Origin: Deltaproteobacteria bacterium YD0425bin50
GTDB lineage: Bacteria > Desulfobacterota > Desulfobacteria > Desulfobacterales > YD0425bin50
Direction of reading: 5' to 3'
DNA length: 52,236 nt
NCBI GenBank assembly: GCA_002753105.1
Contig: PDZT01000004.1
Span: 1-52,236 of the forward strand
A program made the translations under genes and the position numbers. Of the stretch, positions 8,634-17,850 are shown one piece after another (position 1 is the stretch's first letter; each line of letters opens with the position of its first letter). The notes beneath the pieces were generated by a model, which saw nothing but the letters and a program-made list of their open reading frames with translations, had not been told where the DNA came from and searched no databases.

Positions 8634-10052
8634 ATGCAGGTTATGTTGTTTTTTCCTGAGCTTATGTTAATCATCACCATTGGTGTTTTATTTTTATTAT
8701 CCCTATCTAACCAATCAAAGGCGATTTTAAAAGTAGTTGCATATGGTGGATCATTATTATCAATTATTGCCGTACTTATATCCTTTAAACAGCAAGGTGT
8801 TCTATTCTACGGTGTATATAAGATTGATTTGTTTTCTCAAGTTTTTAAGTTGATATTAACTAGTGGATTATGGTTAATCGTCTGTTTAGGAAAAGATTTA
8901 AAAGGAATAGAAGAAGAATTTCATTCCGAGTATTATTTTTTCTTATGGACAAGCGTATTAGGCCTTGTCATGCTGACGAGTTCTGTTGAGTTGTTAACCA
9001 TTTTACTTTGTTTGGAACTGTCTTCATTTGCTTTGTATATTATTATACCATTTCGTAAACGAGGCCAATATCGTGAACAAATGGAAGCTGGTATTAAATA
9101 TATATTATTTGGAGCTTCTGCAACTGCAATAACCTTGTATGGAATGAGTTATATTTTTGGCCTAACGCATTCAACCTTTCTGAAAGATTTATCTGTTACA
9201 TTTCCTTCAATGATTCAAAATGAAAACTTAATACTAATTGGTTTAATATTAATGCTTGGTGGATTTTTTTATAAATTAGCACTCTTCCCAATGCATTTTT
9301 GGGCACCCGATGTGTATGAAGGTGCATCGAATGAAACGACAGCGTTTATTGCAACTCTTCCCAAAGTTGCAGCCGTTGCCTTAATTATTCGATTTTTATC
9401 ACTCTGTTCCATATCAACAGCACAAATTACAACAATATTAGCGACATTTGCAATATTATCAATGACGATAGGTAATCTTTCAGCACTTGTTCAACAAGAT
9501 ATAAAACGATTATTAGCATATTCGAGTATTGCCCATGCAGGTTATGTGTTAATTGGATTGTTTTGTATGGCTGAAGGTATGTCTGCAGGAATTTACTATA
9601 TAACAGGGTATTTGTTAATGAATATCGCCTGTTTCTATGTTGTATATCACATTGGTACAGCAGAAAAAAATGTTACTATTGATGATTTGAATGGATTATA
9701 TAAAAGATCACCTCTTTTAGCCTTTACCCTAGCTATCGGTGCGTTTGGTCTTGCTGGCATACCACCTACAATTGGGTTTACGGGAAAATTACTAATTTTT
9801 ACAGCCGCCATACAAAAAGGATTTTATGGACTTGTTGTAATAGCAGTTATAAATGCAGGTATTTCAGCATTCTATTATTTAAGATTAGTACGAGCTGCGT
9901 ATTTTGGTGTTGAACAAACACTAATTCCTTTCCGACTTTCTTTTTCAACACGATGCATAGCCTTACTTATCATTTTTGGAATACTTTTAACTGGTATTTT
10001 CCCACAGGTGATGGTTGAAACCATGAATAGAGCAATTCAGATGATAATGTAA
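8634..10052 (+). CDS. nuoN: NADH-quinone oxidoreductase subunit N
   Basis: This 472-aa polytopic subunit is the third classical antiporter-like channel of complex I. Recognisable NuoN blocks are LCLELSSFALYII (about residue 128), FYKLALFPMHFWAPDVYEGA (about 211) and QDIKRLLAYSSIAHAGYVL (about 290). A GTG at 8622 is in frame, but the AGGA before it is too close. ATG 8634 has a purine-rich stretch at a better distance and begins right at the first helix. It is the last gene of the operon. Confidence 0.93.
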   Translation: MQVMLFFPELMLIITIGVLFLLSLSNQSKAILKVVAYGGSLLSIIAVLISFKQQGVLFYGVYKIDLFSQVFKLILTSGLWLIVCLGKDLKGIEEEFHSEYYFFLWTSVLGLVMLTSSVELLTILLCLELSSFALYIIIPFRKRGQYREQMEAGIKYILFGASATAITLYGMSYIFGLTHSTFLKDLSVTFPSMIQNENLILIGLILMLGGFFYKLALFPMHFWAPDVYEGASNETTAFIATLPKVAAVALIIRFLSLCSISTAQITTILATFAILSMTIGNLSALVQQDIKRLLAYSSIAHAGYVLIGLFCMAEGMSAGIYYITGYLLMNIACFYVVYHIGTAEKNVTIDDLNGLYKRSPLLAFTLAIGAFGLAGIPPTIGFTGKLLIFTAAIQKGFYGLVVIAVINAGISAFYYLRLVRAAYFGVEQTLIPFRLSFSTRCIALLIIFGILLTGIFPQVMVETMNRAIQMIM

Positions 10053-10094
10053 TATTTCCTTTTTCTTTATTATTGAATAGTGATTAATTAAAAG

Positions 10095-10472
10095 ATGTCA
10101 GAAAAAAGACTTGCAACTCGTAATAAACTATATTCAACTATTGAAGTGAATCTTTATTGCTTTGGTAAAGAAGTTAAAGGAAGAGTTATTGATATTGGTG
10201 CAACAGGCTTGTCAATGGATTGCCTGACAAGAGCAAAATGGCTCCAAAAATTATTAAAAGTTGATGTTAAAGTTTTTTTTGATCCTGAAAATCCAACATC
10301 TTCTATGAAAGTGGAAGCTAAAGGAATTGTGCGATGGATAAAAGAAAAGAATAATCAAATAGGAATTCAGTTCACTGAGATCGATATTTCAAAATTAGGA
10401 GAATGTACTATTTATTCAATAAATAAAGAACAAATTTCACTAAACGAACCTAATTCATTATATCTGAAATAG
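10095..10472 (+). CDS. PilZ-like domain protein
   Basis: This 125-aa cytoplasmic protein looks like a single PilZ domain, the family that often binds cyclic di-GMP. It has the N-terminal RLATRNKLY arginine cluster (RxxxR, residues 5-9), then a beta-rich core, a DIGATGLSM strand-turn and a late IQFTEI strand. In the second PilZ motif, (D/N)xSxxG, the serine position is glycine (D-I-G-A-T-G). Cyclic di-GMP binding is therefore plausible but not assured. It lies 42 bases after nuoN with the same orientation and may be a stand-alone regulator rather than part of complex I. Confidence 0.7.
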   Translation: MSEKRLATRNKLYSTIEVNLYCFGKEVKGRVIDIGATGLSMDCLTRAKWLQKLLKVDVKVFFDPENPTSSMKVEAKGIVRWIKEKNNQIGIQFTEIDISKLGECTIYSINKEQISLNEPNSLYLK

Positions 10473-10617
10473 AAATCAATTTCATTTACAAGTAAATTAT
10501 GGTGCTTAGTAACTACCACATAAGTAAAATCCTATCAAATATCTTTTCCATAAAAAATATAATTTTTAGTAATAACAATTTGAGTTGCTATCTATAATTG
10601 AATAAGGAGAAATGGCT

Positions 10618-12495
10618 ATGTTGAAATCTTTTACTATAAGTAATATGTCAGATATCCTTGAAATTGAAAAAATTCCATTAAAAGAAAGAGTTACTGAATT
10701 AAGTACATTTGAACTGATTGAAAAAGGAGCATCGATCAATCCAGATGCAATTGCAATAAGTTTTTTAGTAAATGGCGATGCATATCAGCAGCCTATTCAA
10801 ATTTCATATAAGGAATTCATAGGTAAACTAAGACAGACAGCAAATATGCTTTATTCTTTGGGAATTGGTTCAACTGATGTTGTATCTTATATTTTGCCTA
10901 ATCTTCCGCAAACACATTATACGCTTTGGGGAACTGAAGCCGTTGGCATTGTTAATCCAATTAATCCCTTATTAGAAGCTTCGACAATTAAAGATATATG
11001 TAATGCTGCCAATACTAAAATAATTGTTGCATTGGGAATTTATCCGGGGTCTGATATATGGCGAAAAGTTGAAGCAATTCGTGATTCTATTCCATCATTA
11101 AAATATATCATCAGGGTAATGGGAATGTCTGATGAATCGAAAAATATTTTCGGTTTTGATGAAAAAATAAGCCAATACCCTTCAGACCATTTCATATTTC
11201 AACGTCAAATAACTCCAAATGATATCGCATCCATATATCATACCGGGGGAACAACTGGAAGACCTAAGTTAGCTAAACGAACGCATTACAATGAAATGGT
11301 TGTGGCGTGGGATTTAGCAGTTGGAACTGATTTACATGCAGGCGAATCTGTTATGGTTGGTCTCCCTTTATTTCACTGTAATGGCACTTGTGCGACTGGA
11401 TTAATGCCTTTTTCTGTTGGTGGACAAGTTGTTTTGCTGTCACCATCGGGTTATCGGGATGCATCAATTATGGCCAATTTTTATAGAATTGTTGAAAAAT
11501 ACCGACCTGTATTTTTCTCTTGTGTACCTACAATTCTCTCTGTCTTACTCAATATCCCTAAAGATAAAACGGATATTTCCTCATTAAGATATGTTGTCTG
11601 TGGCGCTGCACCATTAAGTGTTGAACTCTTTAACCGATTCGAAAAACATACGGGCATAAAAATTCTTGAAGGGTATGGCCTTACGGAATCAGCCGTAGCT
11701 TCTGCGTTAAATCCCAAAGACGGAAATCGGAAAATTGGAAGTATTGGTTTACGGCTACCTTATCAACAGGTAAAAGTGGTTATATTTGATGAAGAGGGTA
11801 ACTATGTCAGAGATGCAAATACCAATGAAATTGGTGTAATTTGTATTCAGGGGCCGTGTGTCTTTAAAGGTTATGTTGAATCGGTTCATAATAAAGGAAT
11901 TTGGATTCAGGATGATTGGTTCATTACTGGAGATATGGGACGACAAGATGAAGATGGATATTTTTGGTTAACTGGCCGCAGAAAGGATTTAATCATTCGA
12001 GGCGGGCATAATATCGATCCTGCATCTATTGAGGAACCCTTATATAAAATGCCCCAAATTAATATGGTTGCTGCTGTGGGTAAACCTGACGCACATGCAG
12101 GTGAAATCCCCGTTGCTTATGTAGAACTCGCTAAAGATTCAGCGATAAATTCTGATGAAATCATGGAATGGGCCAAAAAAAATATCGGTGAACGTGCTGC
12201 AGTTCCAAAAGAAATCATTATTATTGACAAAATACCACTTACTGCTGTTGGTAAAATATTCAAACCTGCACTTCGCTGGGATGCAACTGAAAGAGCCTAT
12301 AAAACTGAGCTTAAAGCATTAGGTGATCTTGTTACAAAAATTGATGTGAATGTCGGAGAAGATAAACGTTACGGTACATTAGCTAAGATTCAAATTCATG
12401 CAACTCAGGGTGTTCAAGCAAGCACCATTGAAGCAATTGTTAATGAAAAACTTGGCAGTTATCCTGTTCGTTATGAAGTTTCAATTATTTCTTAA
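10618..12495 (+). CDS. AMP-dependent acyl-CoA synthetase (FadD-like)
   Basis: This adenylate-forming enzyme activates a carboxylic acid, probably a fatty acid, with ATP and CoA. The 625-aa length fits a bacterial acyl-CoA synthetase. Visible motifs are the P-loop-like IYHTGGTTGRPKLAKRTH (about residue 206), EGYGLTESA (about 351) and the hinge ITGDMGRQDEDGYFWLTGRR (about 437) with KDLIIRGGHNIDP. The catalytic lysine near the C-terminus is in LTAVGKIFKP. The ATG at 10612 is only two bases from AAGGAGA (10604-10610), whereas 10618 has ideal spacing and was chosen. The N-terminus resembles a subgroup of long acyl-CoA synthetases common in proteobacteria. The substrate cannot be told from sequence alone. 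Confidence 0.88.
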   Translation: MLKSFTISNMSDILEIEKIPLKERVTELSTFELIEKGASINPDAIAISFLVNGDAYQQPIQISYKEFIGKLRQTANMLYSLGIGSTDVVSYILPNLPQTHYTLWGTEAVGIVNPINPLLEASTIKDICNAANTKIIVALGIYPGSDIWRKVEAIRDSIPSLKYIIRVMGMSDESKNIFGFDEKISQYPSDHFIFQRQITPNDIASIYHTGGTTGRPKLAKRTHYNEMVVAWDLAVGTDLHAGESVMVGLPLFHCNGTCATGLMPFSVGGQVVLLSPSGYRDASIMANFYRIVEKYRPVFFSCVPTILSVLLNIPKDKTDISSLRYVVCGAAPLSVELFNRFEKHTGIKILEGYGLTESAVASALNPKDGNRKIGSIGLRLPYQQVKVVIFDEEGNYVRDANTNEIGVICIQGPCVFKGYVESVHNKGIWIQDDWFITGDMGRQDEDGYFWLTGRRKDLIIRGGHNIDPASIEEPLYKMPQINMVAAVGKPDAHAGEIPVAYVELAKDSAINSDEIMEWAKKNIGERAAVPKEIIIIDKIPLTAVGKIFKPALRWDATERAYKTELKALGDLVTKIDVNVGEDKRYGTLAKIQIHATQGVQASTIEAIVNEKLGSYPVRYEVSIIS

Positions 12496-12526
12496 TGTTA
12501 TCTAATTTCAATTGGGACTTTTAATA

Positions 12527-15301
12527 ATGGATATGCAAATCGATATTTTTCAAAAATTAAGACGTACTCGTGCTATTATCAATAAAGCTAAGAATTTTTC
12601 GAATATTTTTTTTCAACTAAATTTTGATCAGAAAGGTGCTTTTCTCAACGTTGTTGATGAAAAAGGTTACGAAATTGATCCGGATTATGAGTATTATAGC
12701 GGACAAACCCGCTATATTTTAAAAGCTCTTCAAAAATTAAATGAAAAAAAAAGTTTTCAGATTGATTGGGAAAATCCGGATGCGCCTATTTATCTTTCAG
12801 ATAATGAACATCTGATTTGGCAGTTAAAATACTGTACTAATTTTGTAGATAACCAGTTTAACCCAATAGGTTTTGTAGAGGAAATAGGTAAACTGATTTT
12901 AAATATCGAAGAAAGAAAAGGCGGGTTTATCAGCAAACTCTTTCTGTTACATGAAGGAACAAGATATGATAATATAAAATTTTTAAATGAAAACCATGTT
13001 GTTGTAAACCATTCTATTTTTCAAATCTCTCCGATAAGTGACAATTTTCGTCTTATTCAGGTTTTTGAAACCATTTTACTTCCTGCTAATCTAGAAAAAT
13101 TTTTTACGTTGCTGTTTTCTTATTTCAGGAATATTAACGTTGAATTTAAGGACTATCAGGTTGTTTCAGGTGAAATCAAAAAAACAATACCCGTTGTTAT
13201 TTTTGAAAAAGTTGATGTCAATCAGTCGTTATATTTAAAAATATCCTCTTCATTATTAGAATTTGATCCTGATTTTATTTCCAATTATGACATTACCCGC
13301 GTTGCCATGTTAAATGAATTCGAACAAAAAATTGTCGTATCTGATTTGGTTTATGATGATACATCCCTTCTTATTAATGAAATCGATAAGCTTTTGAAAA
13401 AAAACCGTAAGGGATTAGAAAAAAACAATAATTATTATTCTGAAGAATCGCTTTTTATTATTGAAGAGGATTTAGCTAAACAGTTTATCCAAAACGAACT
13501 TCCTTATCTGATAGCCAATTATCTCATTTTAGGATCCGACAAGATCAAGACCTATAACGTTAGACCTGTAAAACCTAAATTAATTTTTCAATTAGCTCAT
13601 GGAATAGATTTTTTAGAAGGGGAGGCTAACCTTGAAATAGACGGAGAACAATTTCTCCTGTTTGATGCGCTTAATCAGTATAAAAAGAATTCGTATATTA
13701 CACTAAGTGATGGAACGCAGGCGATTGTAGATAAAAATTATATGAATAAACTTAATCGCCTTTTTAAAAAACATAAAGAAAAAGTAAAATTATCTTTTTT
13801 TGATCTTCCGATTGTTGAGGAAATGATTGAAGAAAAGATATCTTTAGAGGCAATTCAGCATTCCCGAGAGATTTTCTCTGGGTTCAATACGCTTCACCAA
13901 ACCACAATTCCCATACCCAAAATTAACACACAGCTTAGAAGCTATCAGGAACAAGGATATAAATGGCTGAATTATCTTCATCAGAATACGCTTGCAGGTT
14001 GTTTAGCTGATGATATGGGTTTAGGAAAAACAGTGCAAACCATTACACTGCTTGCTTCTATTTATCCTGATCAACAGTTGCCATCCCTAATTATTATGCC
14101 GAAAAGCTTGTTATTTAACTGGGAAAAAGAAATTGAGAAATTTAAACCTGAGCTTTCGTATTATACTTATCATGGAACTTCAAGAGACCTTGCAATTGCC
14201 AAAAGTAAAAATTTAATTTTGACAACGTATGCTACAATTCGAAATGACATTGAAGCGTTTCAGGAAATCGAATTTTATTATATTATTCTTGATGAATGTC
14301 AGAATATTAAGAATGTATCCTCGCAAATATCTAAAGCCGTTATTTTACTCTCTGGAAAACAACGATTGGGACTAAGCGGAACTCCCATTGAAAACAACCT
14401 TTCAGAACTCTATTCCCTATTTAGATTTCTTTCTCCATCCATGTTTGGAACAGTTGATGAGTTTCATAGAAATTATGTAAACCCGATTCAACGAGGAGAA
14501 GATAAAGAAGCCTTAGTTGAATTAAAGAAAAAAATTTATCCATTTATATTACGAAGGCTTAAAAAAGATGTGTTAAAAGACCTTCCGGATAAAATCGAAC
14601 AAGTTGTGTATGTGGATATGCTTCCAGAACAAGAAATTTTTTATGAGCAACGGAGAGCCTACTATTATGACACTGTGAGATCTCAGATTGCTATTAATGG
14701 TATCCAAAAATCTCAAATTTTTATTTTACAGGCGCTTAGTGAACTTCGTCAGATCGCGACTATTCCTGAATCTAAAACAGAAAACACGATCATTTCGCCT
14801 AAAAGAGAAGTTTTATTGGATCACATTTTAGATGTTGTTGCAAATCATCATAAAGTACTTGTTTTTGCTAATTTTTTGAATGCACTAGACTGTATTGCTG
14901 AAGACCTTGAAAAGAATGGCTTAGATTACCTTCTCATGACAGGAGCGACCAGAGATCGAAAGCAGCTTGTTGAAAAGTTTCAAAATGATGATACTTATAA
15001 AGTTTTTTTAATGACGTTAAAAACTGGCGGTATAGGTTTAAACTTGACAGCGGCAGATTATATTTTTATTTTTGATCCGTGGTGGAATAAATCGGCAGAA
15101 AATCAGGCCATTGATCGAACCCACCGAATTGGTCAGGATAAGACAGTTTTTAGTTATAAATTGATTACGCGTAAGACCATTGAAGAAAAAATACTAAAAC
15201 TGCAGGAACTTAAAAGTGAGCTTTTTGAGAGCCTTATTTCAAGTGATGGTGCGTCCATTAAATCACTTGATGAGAATGATATTGAGTTTGTTTTGGGATA
15301 A
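12527..15301 (+). CDS. SNF2-family DEAD-like helicase/ATPase
   Basis: This 924-aa protein has a C-terminal two-lobed SNF2 motor. Motif I is ADDMGLGKTVQT (about residue 495), motif II is DECQ (about 589), motif III is GLSGTPIENNLSELYSLF, and the second lobe contains GGIGLNLTAADYIFIFDPWW and DRTHRIGQ (about 865). The first 470 residues are not a recognised domain; they are beta/alpha mixed and may bind a partner or DNA. A TTG at 12512 is in frame, but ATG 12527 is the more likely start. The stop is only four bases before the next gene, so the two are almost certainly co-expressed. Bacterial SNF2 proteins act in chromatin-like remodelling of RNA polymerase (RapA) or in defence systems; neither role is shown here. 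Confidence 0.9.
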   Translation: MDMQIDIFQKLRRTRAIINKAKNFSNIFFQLNFDQKGAFLNVVDEKGYEIDPDYEYYSGQTRYILKALQKLNEKKSFQIDWENPDAPIYLSDNEHLIWQLKYCTNFVDNQFNPIGFVEEIGKLILNIEERKGGFISKLFLLHEGTRYDNIKFLNENHVVVNHSIFQISPISDNFRLIQVFETILLPANLEKFFTLLFSYFRNINVEFKDYQVVSGEIKKTIPVVIFEKVDVNQSLYLKISSSLLEFDPDFISNYDITRVAMLNEFEQKIVVSDLVYDDTSLLINEIDKLLKKNRKGLEKNNNYYSEESLFIIEEDLAKQFIQNELPYLIANYLILGSDKIKTYNVRPVKPKLIFQLAHGIDFLEGEANLEIDGEQFLLFDALNQYKKNSYITLSDGTQAIVDKNYMNKLNRLFKKHKEKVKLSFFDLPIVEEMIEEKISLEAIQHSREIFSGFNTLHQTTIPIPKINTQLRSYQEQGYKWLNYLHQNTLAGCLADDMGLGKTVQTITLLASIYPDQQLPSLIIMPKSLLFNWEKEIEKFKPELSYYTYHGTSRDLAIAKSKNLILTTYATIRNDIEAFQEIEFYYIILDECQNIKNVSSQISKAVILLSGKQRLGLSGTPIENNLSELYSLFRFLSPSMFGTVDEFHRNYVNPIQRGEDKEALVELKKKIYPFILRRLKKDVLKDLPDKIEQVVYVDMLPEQEIFYEQRRAYYYDTVRSQIAINGIQKSQIFILQALSELRQIATIPESKTENTIISPKREVLLDHILDVVANHHKVLVFANFLNALDCIAEDLEKNGLDYLLMTGATRDRKQLVEKFQNDDTYKVFLMTLKTGGIGLNLTAADYIFIFDPWWNKSAENQAIDRTHRIGQDKTVFSYKLITRKTIEEKILKLQELKSELFESLISSDGASIKSLDENDIEFVLG

Positions 15302-15305
15302 AAAC

Positions 15306-17810
15306 ATGACCGTTTTACCCTTGGTATCGAAAGATACAAATGAATACGTTAAAGCATTTGAAACTGAGAAAAGCTGGATACCTCTACCTAACCCATGTAA
15401 TTTTTGTCATAAAAAATCTGATATTGTATGTAGAATTAGCGTGGGTTTCATTTGTAGTCAATGTGCGTTGAATATGTTAAGCTTAAAGGCGGGAAAAGTA
15501 CAGATTCAATTATGGAATTTTGAAAAAATTCAACATATGTTAGGCCCTGATGGTAGCTTATCTGAACGTATTATCGCTCTATTTCGGTATTCTGACCTTG
15601 AAAGACTTCAGTGTATTTCAAAAGAAAATGCGTTGTTAAGGCTTAGGGAATTATTGATAGAAAATATGGGCTATATGAGTACTCATCCGTTAGCCCGTTT
15701 TGTACGACAAACCGCTGTAAATACGTGTTCACGAAGAATTGGAAAAGCAATTTTACCCTTATTGTTAAGTAAAATTAAGCGAGAACCATGGCAATACTAT
15801 AGCAATATTGTTCTCACCGCATTTTATGTAGCCCCAAATTCAATTTCTGTACAGCAATTGGTGGAAGAGGCTTCAAAGTCAGACAATCCAGAGGTTCGAT
15901 CTATCATACTTAAAACAATAAAAGACTTAAAATTTCCTTGGATTAAACGTATTATTGAAAATTCAAAATCAAATGATCAGAATAAGGCTTTCTCAAAGCA
16001 GGATGTTCTATCCGCAGATCATCTTAAGATTCAGGAAGCTATTAATGAAGCCTATAAATTAGAAGACCTGAGAAGTATTTATGGTGTGTATTTTCACAAT
16101 TCAGCTATCAGTAAGCAATATAAAAAAGACCTTGTAAAAGAATTAACCTGTATTTTTGTGGAAAAAGAGCGTTTTCAAAAGGTATTGGATGAAATGCCTA
16201 AAGGTGTAAAAGAAGTGTTTTCTCTTTTAATCTGGGAACGCGATGAATATGATGCTTTCCGATTATCGCAGTCTATTAATGACCCAATAATGATTAATAA
16301 AGTTAAAACAAATCAATATCGAAGAGAACTTGAAACAACAACTATTAACGATGTTTACCGCATCATACCCATAAAAAAAGCAAATCAGTATATGGGGATA
16401 TACCAATCAGATGGGTTTTATACTTTTCATCTTCCGGTTATTCTGCGTAATTTACTGAAACCTTTTTTCCCTGCACCTAAAGAAATAAACTTAATTCCCT
16501 ATGATGAAATCCAAAAGACGGAATATGTGTATATTGACTCAGATCACATTCTCAAACAAATTGACTTATTTAATCATTACATTTCGCATGGTTTGCTAAA
16601 ATTTACAAAGTCTTCCGATAAAGTTCAAAAGTCTTCTCTGAAACAACTCGTAAAACAGTGTAATATCCAAGAATTTTATAATGAAAAAGATACATCTCTT
16701 AATTATCTAAAAACAAATCTCATTGTCGATTTTTTATTAGAAGTAAAAGAGAAAAAAAAACAGAAGGGACAAGAATCAAAGCCTGAGTTACCGCAGAAAT
16801 ATATCAAACACTTATTTGATAATCTGTTCGATACAACTGGAGACCTTTTTGGGTACCACTTATATAACCTGTTAGGTCATTTAAAAGGTATCGATACATT
16901 ATCAGGATATCATTTGCAAAATGAAATAAAAGTGAAAAAGTCTCTTATTAATCTCATGAAGACACTTCCAGTTACACAATGGTTTTCTGTAACTGACCTG
17001 ATTAAATATTGTAAATATCGGGATATTCATCTTCACATCATTGACAAAGACTATGCTAACCAATATATAACCTGTGTTTTGACTCATAATAATAAATATA
17101 ATTACAGGAATATACAGATTTCACCTGTACTTTATAATGAAGTCATAACAGTGCCCTTTTTTAAGTCCATTATGTTCTTATTGGCGAGCTTCGGATTAGT
17201 AGATATTGCTTATGATTATCCTCAGAATACTCTTTATACTGTTGAAAAAAAATACTTAACTGCCTTTGATGGTCTTAAATATATTCGACTAACGCCATTA
17301 GGCGCTTATGTTTTTAATCAATCCGATGCATATGAAGTAAAAATCGAAACAACTGAAAACAATTTTTATTTGGATGAAACGCGGTTATTTATTTATTTTG
17401 ACTCTCCAAATCCAATAAAAATGATGTTATTGGAAAAAATGGCAGGAAAAGTAACAGACCTCTGCTATAAAATTGATTATAAATCGTTTTTAAAGGATTG
17501 TAAGTCTCAGGCAGATATCAAACTAAAAATAAAATTATTCAAAGAACATATTTCCAATTCCCCACCGCCACTATGGAAAAAATTTTTTGAAGATGTACTG
17601 AGTAAAATTAACCCATTAGAGATTAAAACAGCTATCCGAGTTTATAAATTACCAGAAAATAAAGACCTGATCTATTTAATTGCCAAAGATGAACTACTAA
17701 AAAAGTACATTCTTAAAGGAGAAGATTATCATATTCTCATAGATTCTGCGGATACCATGAAGGTCAAAAACCGATTGGAACTATTTGGTTATTTTATTGA
17801 TAATATGTAA
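15306..17810 (+). CDS. Large zinc-ribbon protein of unknown function, partner of the SNF2 helicase
   Basis: I do not recognise this 834-aa protein. Near the N-terminus it has two CxxC pairs (Cys31/34 and Cys50/53), which form a probable zinc ribbon. A helical stretch at about residues 100-225 contains HEAT-like repeats (for example NPEVRSIILKTIKDL). Towards the end (about 655-680) the phrase YIRLTPLGAYVFN resembles a winged-helix wing seen in helicase-associated proteins. The middle is lysine-rich and helical. A longer reading from 15216 would lie inside the helicase gene; the ATG at 15306 follows its stop directly. The pairing suggests a DNA-acting two-component machine, perhaps defensive, which is inference. 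Confidence 0.75.
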   Translation: MTVLPLVSKDTNEYVKAFETEKSWIPLPNPCNFCHKKSDIVCRISVGFICSQCALNMLSLKAGKVQIQLWNFEKIQHMLGPDGSLSERIIALFRYSDLERLQCISKENALLRLRELLIENMGYMSTHPLARFVRQTAVNTCSRRIGKAILPLLLSKIKREPWQYYSNIVLTAFYVAPNSISVQQLVEEASKSDNPEVRSIILKTIKDLKFPWIKRIIENSKSNDQNKAFSKQDVLSADHLKIQEAINEAYKLEDLRSIYGVYFHNSAISKQYKKDLVKELTCIFVEKERFQKVLDEMPKGVKEVFSLLIWERDEYDAFRLSQSINDPIMINKVKTNQYRRELETTTINDVYRIIPIKKANQYMGIYQSDGFYTFHLPVILRNLLKPFFPAPKEINLIPYDEIQKTEYVYIDSDHILKQIDLFNHYISHGLLKFTKSSDKVQKSSLKQLVKQCNIQEFYNEKDTSLNYLKTNLIVDFLLEVKEKKKQKGQESKPELPQKYIKHLFDNLFDTTGDLFGYHLYNLLGHLKGIDTLSGYHLQNEIKVKKSLINLMKTLPVTQWFSVTDLIKYCKYRDIHLHIIDKDYANQYITCVLTHNNKYNYRNIQISPVLYNEVITVPFFKSIMFLLASFGLVDIAYDYPQNTLYTVEKKYLTAFDGLKYIRLTPLGAYVFNQSDAYEVKIETTENNFYLDETRLFIYFDSPNPIKMMLLEKMAGKVTDLCYKIDYKSFLKDCKSQADIKLKIKLFKEHISNSPPPLWKKFFEDVLSKINPLEIKTAIRVYKLPENKDLIYLIAKDELLKKYILKGEDYHILIDSADTMKVKNRLELFGYFIDNM

Positions 17811-17850
17811 AAATAGATTTTTGATCAGATAATTTTATCATGGAGGTAAC

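Noticed and set aside
15216..15305. N-terminal extension of the zinc-ribbon protein
   Set aside because: It lies wholly inside the helicase gene; an ATG directly after the helicase stop gives a natural start.
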